This document shows, piece by piece, positions 7,231-14,032 of a stretch of 14,032 nt of DNA. The position numbers were made by a program, and so were the translations under genes. Position 1 is the stretch's first letter, and every line of letters starts with the position of its first letter. Source of the DNA: JBBATK01 sp046297095 (GTDB lineage Bacteria; Bacteroidota; Ignavibacteria; Kapaibacteriales; NICIL-2); NCBI GenBank assembly GCA_046297095.1, contig JBKCNS010000049.1:1-14032 (forward strand), given 5' to 3'. The notes under the pieces were generated by a model. That model was not told where the DNA came from, did not search any database, and was given only the letters and a program-made list of their open reading frames with translations.

Positions 7231-7245
7231 CTATCGGCAATCACT

Positions 7246-8265
7246 ATGTCTCGCCAAGAACAGTACATACTGCCTGCGGCCGACCGCGAACTCATGCAAA
7301 AGTATGGTTGGGAGTTCGGGGACGTATCTGCACGTGGCGTGGAGTCTGATCAAAAAACAGAAACATCGCTTCCGCTCATTACCATAGGAATACTGTCCTA
7401 CAACCGTTGTGATGACTTGCTTAGAACACTCCATACGGTGATTTATGAGTGCGCATATCCTGCAATTGAAGTTATAGTGGTGGACAACGCCTCGCGCGAT
7501 AACACCATAGAGCAGGTGGGCCATTACTTCCCCACGGTGCAGCTCGTTGCGTTGGCACAGAACACCGGCACCGCCGGGCGCAACGAATACATTCAGCGTG
7601 CCAGGGGAACCTATATCTTTTGTTTGGACGACGACTCGTTGCCCGGCTCTGCCGGTAGCTTCACGGACATCACTCTCTGGATGGAATCCCACCCGGAGGT
7701 CTCGATGTTTAACACTAGGTGCATTCAACCGCGTACCGGAATTGATGAAACATCCGGCTTTGAGATACTCGGCAAAAAGGACTCGACGAAAGGATTTTAT
7801 CGAGGCCTCTATGCTTTCGAATGCGCATGCTGTATGCGCACCGAACACATTCGAGCGGTTGGCGGGTATTCGCAGCACAACAACTGGGGCGCCGAGGGTA
7901 TGGATCTTGCCATGAAGCTGTATATGCACGGCTTCAAAAGCGTATGGCATCCTGAATTTCTCACTCTGCATTTTAAGCAGTTTCACAACCGACCAAAACA
8001 GTCAGGTGCTCTGGGCGCGGTGCATCATCGCATCGAGTTCTTTGCAACCTACTTTTCCCTTCCCTTCCTTGTTCCCGTGCTCATCGCGTATACGTCTCGA
8101 CGCTTGCTAGAATGCCTCTTGCATCCACGGCGAATACCGGACATCGCCCGCGGGTATGCGCGCGGCATTGCGAGTATTCCCCGTGCCCGCGGCACCTCTA
8201 CAAAGCTTAGCTTTCGAAAGGCCTGGGCTCTGGGACGTTGGTATCTGGGTATTTTTCGCTGGTAG
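7246..8265 (+). CDS. Family 2 glycosyltransferase (GT-A fold)
   Basis: This 339-residue protein is a GT2 enzyme that transfers a sugar from a nucleotide-sugar donor, probably to a surface glycan or protein on the cytoplasmic face. The GT-A fold starts near residue 43 with PLITIGILSYNRCDDLLRTL, then VIVVDNASRDNT. The segment AQNTGTAGRNEYIQRARGTY precedes the metal-binding Asp triad at 128-130 (FCLDDDSLPG). A later GGYSQHNNWGAEGMDLAMKL block holds the acidic residues typical of the catalytic base region. Residues 265-280 (FFATYFSLPFLVPVLIAY) look membrane-associated, followed by a basic C-terminus rich in Arg. The first 40 residues are an unassigned extension. The divergent neighbour is a membrane protein, and both may serve the same glycan pathway. 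Substrate unknown. Confidence 0.9.
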   Translation: MSRQEQYILPAADRELMQKYGWEFGDVSARGVESDQKTETSLPLITIGILSYNRCDDLLRTLHTVIYECAYPAIEVIVVDNASRDNTIEQVGHYFPTVQLVALAQNTGTAGRNEYIQRARGTYIFCLDDDSLPGSAGSFTDITLWMESHPEVSMFNTRCIQPRTGIDETSGFEILGKKDSTKGFYRGLYAFECACCMRTEHIRAVGGYSQHNNWGAEGMDLAMKLYMHGFKSVWHPEFLTLHFKQFHNRPKQSGALGAVHHRIEFFATYFSLPFLVPVLIAYTSRRLLECLLHPRRIPDIARGYARGIASIPRARGTSTKLSFRKAWALGRWYLGIFRW

Positions 8266-8288
8266 TATCTGCGCTGTGGAAGTTGCTC

Positions 8289-8365
8289 AGAAGTGGCTAA
8301 GAAGTGGCTAAGAAGTGGTAACGGATTGGCTATGATTCGGCTATGATTCGGCAACGATTCAGTTT
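8289..8365. repeat. Array of seven 11-bp units downstream of the GT2 gene
   Basis: Cut in steps of 11, the sequence reads AGAAGTGGCTA twice, AGAAGTGGTAA, CGGATTGGCTA, TGATTCGGCTA, TGATTCGGCAA and CGATTCAGTTT. The 3' half GGCTA is shared by most units, while the 5' half shifts from AGAAGT to TGATTC midway. The strict 11-base register across seven units shows tandem amplification with later drift. It starts 23 bases after the GT2 stop and is not in a supported gene. Confidence 0.88.
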
Positions 8366-8582
8366 CAAAGGCGATACCTGAATACTTGATATGCCTGAAT
8401 GCAGCGCTTCACTGCTCATCCTTCATTGATCTCTGCAACGCATTCATCCCTGCGGCCATAGCTCTTGGCATGATTTCGTAATTTTGCACGCCTATGGCTC
8501 AAGGTGCCACGCCACGTATGCGCTCTGCTGCCAAAGGTTCCGCTTTCATTTGAACTTTCATCTCACTATTTACGGACTAGCT
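8366..8582. other. Intergenic region upstream of aconitase
   Basis: With the array and the first bases after the GT2 stop, the gene-free gap is 317 bases. This part holds no supported ORF. An upstream TTG at 8484 is in frame with aconitase but would add 33 residues rich in Cys and His (ATYALCCQRFRFHLNFH) unlike any aconitase lead, so I treat it as 5' untranslated. The one promoter-like motif is listed separately. Confidence 0.6.
8479..8486 (+). promoter_or_regulatory. Candidate TAnnTTTG -7 element for aconitase
   Basis: TAATTTTG matches the Bacteroidota -7 consensus exactly and would give a leader of roughly 90 bases. No TTG lies at the usual 17-23 bases upstream; the nearest is 11 bases away. 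The motif could occur by chance. Confidence 0.35.
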
Positions 8583-10823
8583 ATGGCTTTCGATATCAAT
8601 CTCATTCGCAATGTGTATGCGCAGCTTCCGGAGCGCATTGCTAAAGCGCGCGCCACGGTGCAGCGCCCACTCACCCTTGCCGAAAAGATTCTGTATTCAC
8701 ATATGGCGGAGATTCCCGCTGCCGCACACACGCGCGGAGCATCGTATGTGGATTTCAATCCCGATCGCGTAGCCATGCAGGATGCTACTGCGCAGATGGC
8801 CTTGTTGCAATTCATGAGCGCCGGCATTCCTAAAGTAGCCGTTCCCTCTACCGTGCATTGCGACCACCTTATTCGCGCCGAGCACGGAGCAAAGAACGAC
8901 TTAGCAACATCGCTCGTGGAGAACGACGAAGTGTTCAGCTTCCTTGGTTCGGTATCGCAGAAGTATGGCATTGGTTTTTGGAAACCCGGTGCCGGTATTA
9001 TTCACCAAGTAGTGCTTGAGAACTACGCCTTCCCCGGCGGCATGATGATCGGAACGGACTCGCACACACCCAATGCCGGCGGCTTAGGCATGATTGCTAT
9101 TGGTGTGGGCGGTGCCGATGCAGTGGACGTAATGGCCGGCTTGCCATGGGAACTGAAAATGCCCAAACTCATTGGTGTAAAACTCACCGGTAAGATGAGT
9201 GGCTGGACATCGGCCAAAGACGTGATCTTGAAACTTGCAGGAATACTCACCGTAAAGGGTGGTACCGGCGCAATCGTTGAGTACTTCGGCGATGGCTGTG
9301 CATCGTTCAGCGCAACAGGCAAAGGAACCATCTGCAACATGGGTGCGGAGATTGGTGCTACCACCTCCATCTTCCCCTTCGACGAATCAATGGCTCGCTA
9401 TTTGGAGTCTACCGATCGGGCTGATGTTGCAGACCTTGCGCGTGGCGTCGCAGCGCACTTGCGCGCCGACGCGGAAGTGGAATCAAATCCGGAATCGTAC
9501 TACGATCAGGTGATTCATATCGACCTGGATGCGTTGGAACCCCATGTGAATGGTCCGTTCACACCGGACAAGGCATTGCCCATCAGCGAGTTTGTAAAAG
9601 CTGTGGAGGCCAACGGCTACCCCAAAGAATTGCGCGTGGGCTTGATTGGTTCATGCACCAATTCCAGCTACGAAGACATGAGCCGCGTGGCAGAGATTGC
9701 CGAGTACGCCGCAAGCAAAGGATTAAAAACAAAGAGCGAGTTCACTATTACTCCCGGCTCCGAGCAAGTGCGTGCTACAATAGAGCGCGACGGAATTCTA
9801 GCCAAGCTTGAAGCGGTGGGCGGAACCGTGCTTGCTAATGCCTGCGGTCCGTGCATCGGCCAATGGAAACGCCACGATGTTCAAAAGGGCGATAAGAATT
9901 CCATCATTACCTCGTTCAACAGAAACTTTACTTCGCGCAACGACGGTAATCCCGATACCCATGCATTTGTTGCATCGCCGGAAACTGTGATCGGCTTTGC
10001 TCTCACGGGCGACCTCACAGTAGATTTTACAAAGCAACCCGTCAACGGCGTTACGCTGAATCCTCCGGTAGGTCTGGAACTTCCCCGCGGTGGCTTTGTT
10101 CCGGATTCCGACGGTTTTGTTGCGCCCGCAGAAGACGGCTCGTCTGTGCAGGTGAACATTGCCTCCGACTCCAAGCGCCTGCAAAAGCTGGAGGCATTCA
10201 AGGCCCCCATCGCATCCGAGTATCAAAACATGCCGGTACTTATTAAGGTGAAAGGCAAGTGTACCACTGACCATATCTCAATGGCAGGTCCGTGGCTTCG
10301 TTTCCGCGGTCACCTTGATAACATCTCCGACAACATGCTCATCGGCGCTATCAACTTTGCCAACGACACTGCTAACTCGGTGAAGAATATCTTCACCGGT
10401 GAATATGCAGCAGTGCCCGCAACTGCCCGTGATTACAAGTCTCGCGGTATCAGCTGGGTGGCTGTGGGCGAAGAGAACTACGGCGAAGGTTCATCACGTG
10501 AGCACGCAGCAATGGAGCCCCGCTTCCTTGGCGCAAAAGCAATTGTGGTGAAGTCCTTTGCTCGTATACACGAGACCAATCTGAAAAAGCAGGGTATGCT
10601 TCCGCTCACCTTTGCCAATCCGGCAGACTACGATTTGATTCGCGAGGATGATCGCGTATCTGTTGATATCACTACGCTAAAGGCCGGTGCCTCTATCACA
10701 ATGACCATTCATCACAGCGATGGTTCGTCTGATGCAATTGAGCTCAAGCATACCATGAATGAACAGCAAATCGGTTGGTTCAACGCAGGCAGTGCGCTGA
10801 ATTTGATTGCGGGCAGAGGGTAG
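8583..10823 (+). CDS. Aconitate hydratase, mitochondrial-type
   Basis: Aconitase interconverts citrate and isocitrate in the TCA cycle using a [4Fe-4S] cluster. The 746-residue product begins MAFDINLIRNVY at ATG 8583 and matches the eukaryotic mitochondrial subgroup in length and motifs, not the longer AcnA or the AcnB of enterobacteria. Cluster ligands are Cys358 in IGSCTNSSYED and Cys421 and Cys424 in NACGPCIGQW. Substrate-binding motifs include MIGTDSHTPNAGGLGM and, in the C-terminal swivel domain, YGEGSSREHAAMEPR (Ser637, Ser638, Arg639). A final KKQGMLPLTFANPADYD block is also typical. The gene appears monocistronic, with a hairpin terminator 56 bases after the stop and dnaK convergent beyond. 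No Shine-Dalgarno sequence is visible at the chosen start. I leave the symbol blank because acn naming differs between lineages. Confidence 0.97.
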   Translation: MAFDINLIRNVYAQLPERIAKARATVQRPLTLAEKILYSHMAEIPAAAHTRGASYVDFNPDRVAMQDATAQMALLQFMSAGIPKVAVPSTVHCDHLIRAEHGAKNDLATSLVENDEVFSFLGSVSQKYGIGFWKPGAGIIHQVVLENYAFPGGMMIGTDSHTPNAGGLGMIAIGVGGADAVDVMAGLPWELKMPKLIGVKLTGKMSGWTSAKDVILKLAGILTVKGGTGAIVEYFGDGCASFSATGKGTICNMGAEIGATTSIFPFDESMARYLESTDRADVADLARGVAAHLRADAEVESNPESYYDQVIHIDLDALEPHVNGPFTPDKALPISEFVKAVEANGYPKELRVGLIGSCTNSSYEDMSRVAEIAEYAASKGLKTKSEFTITPGSEQVRATIERDGILAKLEAVGGTVLANACGPCIGQWKRHDVQKGDKNSIITSFNRNFTSRNDGNPDTHAFVASPETVIGFALTGDLTVDFTKQPVNGVTLNPPVGLELPRGGFVPDSDGFVAPAEDGSSVQVNIASDSKRLQKLEAFKAPIASEYQNMPVLIKVKGKCTTDHISMAGPWLRFRGHLDNISDNMLIGAINFANDTANSVKNIFTGEYAAVPATARDYKSRGISWVAVGEENYGEGSSREHAAMEPRFLGAKAIVVKSFARIHETNLKKQGMLPLTFANPADYDLIREDDRVSVDITTLKAGASITMTIHHSDGSSDAIELKHTMNEQQIGWFNAGSALNLIAGRG

Positions 10824-10878
10824 GATTTAGGTCGTATCTTCTTTGCATGAAGATGCAGATACACATTCAACCAAACAG

Positions 10879-10914
10879 AAAAAGGTCAGGATTTCTCCTG
10901 ACCTTTTTCTTTTG
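10879..10914. terminator. Bidirectional intrinsic terminator between aconitase and dnaK
   Basis: GGTCAGGA (10884-10891) and TCCTGACC (10896-10903) pair perfectly around a TTTC loop. The stem is flanked by five A on the left and five T, then CTTTT, on the right, so it has a T run on both strands. It can end aconitase transcripts on the plus strand and dnaK transcripts on the minus strand. Confidence 0.93.
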
Positions 10915-10916
10915 CA

Positions 10917-10958
10917 GATACTCTGAACACGCGTGGTGAAGCGCCGTTCGGGAGTATC
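10917..10958 (-). repeat. Inverted repeat just after the dnaK stop codon
   Basis: GATACTC (10917-10923) and GAGTATC (10952-10958) are perfect complements, and inside them GAAC (10925-10928) pairs with GTTC (10946-10949). It starts 17 bases after the dnaK stop and comes before the intrinsic terminator in dnaK direction. It lacks its own T run, so it is more likely a 3' protective stem than a terminator. Confidence 0.5.
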
Positions 10959-10975
10959 GCTAACGTTTGTACAGC

Positions 10976-12877
10976 TTACTTGTCGTCTACCACGGTGTAC
11001 TCGGCATCTTCAACGGTTTTGTCGTTGCCGCCTTGCGCACCCGCGTCGCCGGTGTTTGCCTGTGCTTCGGGATTGGCACCTGCCTGCTGGTACATCGACG
11101 TGCTGGCTTCGTTCCATGCTTGGTTCAATGCATCCATCGCCGGCTTGATGTCTGCCGGATTGTTCTTGATGGCATCTTGCAAGCGCTCTTTTGCAGAATT
11201 GATCTTCGACTTTTGATCGTCGCTGAGTTTGTCGGCAAACTCACCGATCTGCTTGTCGGTTTGGAACACAAGCTGATCTGCCTGATTGCGTAGCTCAACT
11301 TCTTCACGCAGCTTCTTGTCTTCGGCTGCATGCTCTTGGGCATCGCGCTTCATCTTTTCTACCTCGTCCTGCGAAAGTCCGGAGGACGATGTAATGCGGA
11401 TGTTCTGTTCCTTTCCACTGGCACGATCTTTAGCCGACACATTAAGAATACCGTTGGCATCGATATCGAAGGTTACTTCCACTTGCGGTACGCCTCGCGG
11501 AGCAGGAGGAATTCCATCCAGGTGGAAACGTCCAAGCGAGCGATTGTCGCGCGCCATCTGGCGTTCTCCCTGCAGGATATGTACTTCCACACTGGGCTGA
11601 CTATCGCTGGCCGTGGAGAACACTTCGCTCTTCTTTGTGGGAATGGTGGTGTTCGCCGGAATCATCGCGGTAAGAACGCCGCCGAGTGTTTCAATACCAA
11701 GTGTAAGCGGTGTTACATCAAGAAGCAACACGTCGGTTACTTCACCGGTAAGCACTGCACCCTGAATAGCCGCACCAACGGCAACTACTTCATCCGGATT
11801 TACACCTTTGCTCGGCTCTTTGCCAAAGAAGTTCTTCACGAGTTCCTGAATCTTCGGGATGCGGGTGGAACCACCTACAAGAATCACTTCGTCAATCTGC
11901 GAGGGTGAGAGTTTTGCATCTTTCATTGCCTGCTCGCAGGGACGCAGTGTACCCTCGAAAAGATCAGCGCAGAGCTGCTCGAACTTCGCACGGGTAATGC
12001 TAAGATTCAAGTGCTTGGGACCATCTGCGGTAGCGGTGATGAACGGAAGATTCACATCGGTCTGCAGCATTTGCGAGAGTTCGATTTTTGTTTTCTCTGC
12101 CGCTTCGCGCAAGCGCTGAAGCGCCATGGGATCGTTGCGCAAATCGATGCCTTCGGTCTTCTTGAATTCATCGGCTAAGTAATCGATCAAACGAATATCG
12201 AAGTTGTCACCGCCAAGGTGTGTGTCACCATTGGTGGATTTTACTTCGAACACGCCATCACCGAGTTCCAGAATCGACACATCGAAGGTACCACCACCAA
12301 GGTCGTACACTACAACGGTCATGTTCTGTCCTTTTTTATCCAAACCATAGGCAAGGGCGGCCGCCGTGGGCTCGTTCACAATACGGCGAACGTTCAAGCC
12401 CGCAATCTCGCCGGCATCTTTAGTGGCCTGACGTTGCGCGTCGTTGAAATACGCGGGAACGGTGATTACTGCATCGGTGATTTTCTGACCCAGATAATCT
12501 TCAGCGGTTTGCTTCATCTTCTGAAGAATCATCGCCGAGATTTCCGGCGGCGAATACAAACGTCCATCGATATCAACGCGAGCGGAATTGCCGTCGCCAC
12601 CTTTAACAGCGTAGGGTACCAGCTTTGTTTCTTCGTTTACTTCGTCCATGCGTCGTCCCATAAAGCGCTTCACCGAATACACGGTGTTACGGGGATTGGT
12701 GATGGCCTGACGTTTCGCAGCCTGACCTACCAAGCGCTCGCCACTTTTTGTGAATGCCACGATAGACGGTGTGGTGCGCATGCCTTCGGCATTTGCAATA
12801 ACCACCGGCGCACTGCCTTCCATAACCGATACACACGAGTTCGTGGTACCAAGGTCTATTCCAATTACTTTACTCAT
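10976..12877 (-). CDS. dnaK: Chaperone DnaK (Hsp70)
   Basis: DnaK is the cytoplasmic ATP-driven Hsp70 that binds exposed hydrophobic peptides and refolds proteins with DnaJ and GrpE. The 633-residue length is normal. The ATPase domain starts VIGIDLGTTNSCVSVMEG and contains ITVPAYFNDAQRQATKDAG, RIVNEPTAAALAYGLDKK, VYDLGGGTFDVSILE and LVGGSTRIPKIQELV. The interdomain linker is DVLLLDVTPLTLG. The substrate-binding domain has GERQMARDNRSLGRFHLDGI and FDIDANGILNVSAKD. The helical lid runs through the charged region, and the tail ends EDAEYTVVDDK after a Gly/Ala/Asn-rich stretch. GGAG at 12886-12883, five bases before the ATG, is the ribosome binding site. Neither dnaJ nor grpE is adjacent. An hsp20 gene lies upstream on the same strand, suggesting shared heat-shock control, and I see no CIRCE element. 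Confidence 0.99.
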   Translation of the reverse strand: MSKVIGIDLGTTNSCVSVMEGSAPVVIANAEGMRTTPSIVAFTKSGERLVGQAAKRQAITNPRNTVYSVKRFMGRRMDEVNEETKLVPYAVKGGDGNSARVDIDGRLYSPPEISAMILQKMKQTAEDYLGQKITDAVITVPAYFNDAQRQATKDAGEIAGLNVRRIVNEPTAAALAYGLDKKGQNMTVVVYDLGGGTFDVSILELGDGVFEVKSTNGDTHLGGDNFDIRLIDYLADEFKKTEGIDLRNDPMALQRLREAAEKTKIELSQMLQTDVNLPFITATADGPKHLNLSITRAKFEQLCADLFEGTLRPCEQAMKDAKLSPSQIDEVILVGGSTRIPKIQELVKNFFGKEPSKGVNPDEVVAVGAAIQGAVLTGEVTDVLLLDVTPLTLGIETLGGVLTAMIPANTTIPTKKSEVFSTASDSQPSVEVHILQGERQMARDNRSLGRFHLDGIPPAPRGVPQVEVTFDIDANGILNVSAKDRASGKEQNIRITSSSGLSQDEVEKMKRDAQEHAAEDKKLREEVELRNQADQLVFQTDKQIGEFADKLSDDQKSKINSAKERLQDAIKNNPADIKPAMDALNQAWNEASTSMYQQAGANPEAQANTGDAGAQGGNDKTVEDAEYTVVDDK

Positions 12878-12915
12878 ATAAACTCCGGATATAAATGTGA
12901 ATGTTGTTTGCTGAT

Positions 12916-12949
12916 GTAGTTGTTACTGTGTTGTTGCTGTAACTGCTAC
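12916..12949 (-). repeat. Inverted repeat in the dnaK 5' leader
   Basis: The arms GTAGTTGTTAC (12916-12926) and GTAACTGCTAC (12939-12949) are complementary at 9 of 11 positions, with a two-base central mismatch and a 12-base spacer. It lies about 40 bases upstream of the dnaK ATG. It is not the CIRCE operator. It may be a leader hairpin, an operator for an unknown regulator, or chance. Confidence 0.4.
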
Positions 12950-13098
12950 TGCACTTCATGATGCAGGAGTAGTGCGTTCCTTCGTATCTGCACCGGCACC
13001 GTTCCTCCACCACTGCGTTTCTTTTGCTTCAGATCTTCTCTCTCAATTCTCGTAGATATATGTACTCTGCCTGTTCAATCATTATATCACGGAAGGTG

Positions 13099-13159
13099 TG
13101 AAGAGACGCACGGCTTGTGTACTGCTGTGTACTGCTGTACACCTCTGTGCGCCTCTTCA
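13099..13159 (-). repeat. Nested inverted repeat with duplicated inner arm, between hsp20 and dnaK
   Basis: The outer 13-base arms lie at 13099-13111 and 13147-13159. In the minus-strand RNA they pair over all 13 positions with one G-U wobble; on the plus strand that position is an A-C mismatch. The loop contains GTGTAC followed by two copies of AGCA-GTACAC. The single GTGTAC can therefore pair with either copy, giving two alternative inner hairpins. On the plus strand the same duplication appears as TGTGTACTGC twice (13116-13135). It begins 13 bases after the hsp20 stop in transcript direction. No T run follows, so it is not a standard terminator. Confidence 0.75.
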
Positions 13160-13171
13160 GCTTCCATGAGA

Positions 13172-13630
13172 TTATCCAACCGCTATTGTTTTTACGCCGG
13201 GCTTTTGCTCTGCCTTCTTAGGAAGAGACAGATACAATACTCCGTGCTCAAAACGCGCGCTGATGGAATCGGCATCGATATGCTCGGGCAAGGTGAACGA
13301 ACGCTCGAACAAGCCGGTACGACGCTCACGACGGTGAATGGTAGTGCCTTCCTGCACTTCTTCTTTCTTGACTTCGCCACGTACACTCAGCACACGGTGT
13401 TCGTCTACGGAGACGCTTACGTTCTCCTTAGCAATACCGGGCAGGTCCATGTGAAGGGTAAATGCGGTGGCATCTTCGGTGATATCCACGCGCGGAGCCC
13501 ACGAACCGGCTGCTGCTGTAGCACTGCGATCAAGGCGACGTCCGCCAACGTCTAAATCGTTAAACAAATGGTTCATGCGGCGAACCATGGAATCGAATCC
13601 CGCTACGGGATGCATTTGAACTAATCTCAT
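13172..13630 (-). CDS. Small heat-shock protein, Hsp20 / alpha-crystallin family
   Basis: This 152-residue cytoplasmic holdase binds unfolding proteins without ATP and passes them to DnaK. The N-terminal arm (MRLVQMHPVAGFDSMVRRMN, then HLFND) is typical of bacterial Hsp20. The alpha-crystallin domain starts near residue 47 with WAPRVDITEDATAFTLHMDL and includes PGIAKENVSVSVDEHRVLSV and RGEVKKEE. It continues with RRERRTGLFERSFTLPEHID and ends with the signature FEHGVLYLSLPKK. The short tail PGVKTIAVG carries the I-x-V type anchor (TIAV). ATG at 13630 is chosen because AGGAG at 13640-13636 lies five bases upstream; a longer in-frame extension to 13723 has no support. It is upstream of dnaK on the same strand with 294 bases between, holding the two inverted repeats described separately. 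Confidence 0.96.
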   Translation of the reverse strand: MRLVQMHPVAGFDSMVRRMNHLFNDLDVGGRRLDRSATAAAGSWAPRVDITEDATAFTLHMDLPGIAKENVSVSVDEHRVLSVRGEVKKEEVQEGTTIHRRERRTGLFERSFTLPEHIDADSISARFEHGVLYLSLPKKAEQKPGVKTIAVG

Positions 13631-14032
13631 CGCTACTCCTAATAATGGTGAATAGAGTAAAACAGTGAATGATATTACCGGTGAATGTGAATTTGCTTGC
13701 GCATGTACAAGGGTACATAGCAATGCCGTGCCAAAGTGGATATGGGCACGTTTAGGCGGGGAAACTATGTCAATATGGCAGATATTGCGGCTTTTTTGAT
13801 GTATTGCGCCATTTTTTATGACATAATGTCATGCGCACATCTGCTGCTGCTATCTTGCCGCTGTCGTGGAATTCACTTACTGCTAACGTGGAATTCTCTT
13901 CAAACTCCGGTTAGCGCTCCGGGAAAAAGTGGCGCACAGACCCTGCACCCACGTATTCACAGCCGGCCCACAACTCACACTCAAAGGAAACAAGTACGGC
14001 TCCGGCCGTAGGAAAGGAAGGTAAAAACTCCG
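13631..14032. other. Region upstream of hsp20 with no supported gene
   Basis: About 400 bases to the right edge contain no ORF I can defend. A 91-codon plus-strand frame (13736-14011) has an unlikely composition (Cys/His/Leu-rich, then Arg/Thr/His) and no ribosome binding site. Another plus frame is open from 13915 to the edge with plausible residues (PAVGKEGKNS near the end) but has no visible start codon. The region should hold the hsp20 promoter and perhaps a divergent promoter for a gene beyond the edge. Sites seen are a 15-bp palindrome, the inverted repeat ATGTAC-AAGG-GTACAT at about 13703-13718, and CGTGGAATTC twice (13865-13874, 13887-13896). Confidence 0.5.
13818..13832. promoter_or_regulatory. 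Perfect 15-bp palindrome upstream of hsp20
   Basis: ATGACAT-A-ATGTCAT is a perfect inverted repeat with a single central base, the shape of a site for a homodimeric regulator. It lies about 190 bases upstream of the hsp20 start in an AT-rich stretch. No regulator gene is next to it, so the binding partner is unknown. Confidence 0.45.

Noticed and set aside
8484..8582. N-terminal extension of aconitase from TTG 8484
   Set aside because: The 33 extra residues are Cys/His-rich and unlike any aconitase lead; ATG 8583 gives the standard N-terminus and places the cluster cysteines at the usual positions.
259..10860. Shared 12-mer GAAGATGCAGAT at 259-270 and 10849-10860
   Set aside because: Several identical 12-mer pairs are expected by chance in 14 kb, and the flanks do not match.
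12950..12976. GCACT and AGTGC inverted repeat upstream of dnaK considered as a CIRCE operator
   Set aside because: CIRCE is TTAGCACTC-N9-GAGTGCTAA; here the arms are five bases, in the wrong context and with a spacer of about 15.
13631..13723. 31-residue extension of Hsp20
   Set aside because: ATG 13630 has a good AGGAG and gives the typical Hsp20 start; the extension is not family-like.
13719..13735. Sigma-54-like promoter on the minus strand (TGGCAC, then TTGCT) upstream of hsp20
   Set aside because: The GG and GC elements are separated by 9 bases instead of the required 10, and no enhancer-type activator is nearby.
13736..14011. 91-codon plus-strand ORF at the right edge
   Set aside because: Composition is implausible for a protein, there is no ribosome binding site, and it covers the region where the hsp20 promoter must lie.
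13831..14032. Plus-strand frame starting at ATG 13831, stopping at TAG 13912, then open to the edge
   Set aside because: It would need readthrough or a pseudogene; the open part has no start codon in view, so I cannot call a gene without the sequence to the right.
1..14032. Search for mobile elements, CRISPR, toxin-antitoxin or defence systems
   Set aside because: No transposase, integrase, spaced palindromic repeat array, toxin-antitoxin pair or defence-type domain is visible in any plausible reading frame.

Overview
The window looks like chromosomal housekeeping and cell-envelope DNA from a Gram-negative bacterium. A Bacteroidota/Chlorobi-type lineage is the best guess. The pointers are a secreted serine hydrolase ending in a remnant of a type IX secretion sorting domain, an aconitase of the mitochondrial (about 750-residue) type, a DUF374/LpxJ-type lipid A acyltransferase next to lpxB, mostly weak or absent Shine-Dalgarno sequences, and one or two TAnnTTTG promoter-like motifs. 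This assignment is inference; no 16S rRNA or ribosomal protein gene is present to settle it.

Layout, left to right. At 1-146 (minus) is the start of an unrecognised protein that runs off the edge. At 308-859 and 1024-1470 (plus) are an ECF sigma factor and a small two-helix membrane protein, separated by a striking purine-only-like tandem-repeat tract. At 1509-2771 (minus) is a secreted beta-lactamase-fold hydrolase. At 2934-3836 (plus) is an FkbM-like methyltransferase. A tRNA-Lys(CTT) gene on the minus strand with its own terminator follows. At 4193-5895 (plus) lpxB and a DUF374 acyltransferase form a tight two-gene lipid A unit. At 5989-7230 (minus) and 7246-8265 (plus) a polytopic membrane protein and a GT2 glycosyltransferase are divergently arranged. 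At 8289-8365 there is an 11-bp-periodic repeat array. Aconitase (8583-10823, plus) converges on dnaK (10976-12877, minus) across a bidirectional terminator. Upstream of dnaK, on the same strand, is an Hsp20 small heat-shock protein gene (13172-13630). The last 400 bases hold no gene I can support.

Functionally, the centre of the window (lpxB, the acyltransferase, the GT2 enzyme, the membrane protein, the methyltransferase) suggests outer-membrane lipid and surface glycan assembly. The right third is central metabolism and protein folding, with Hsp20 as holdase and DnaK as refolding chaperone likely sharing stress control.

I found no mobile element, CRISPR array, toxin-antitoxin or phage-defence system, and nothing I would call a new multi-gene system. 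The most unusual sequence signals are non-coding: the repeat tract between the sigma factor and its neighbour, the seven-unit 11-bp array, and a nested inverted repeat between hsp20 and dnaK that could form two alternative hairpins in the minus-strand transcript.
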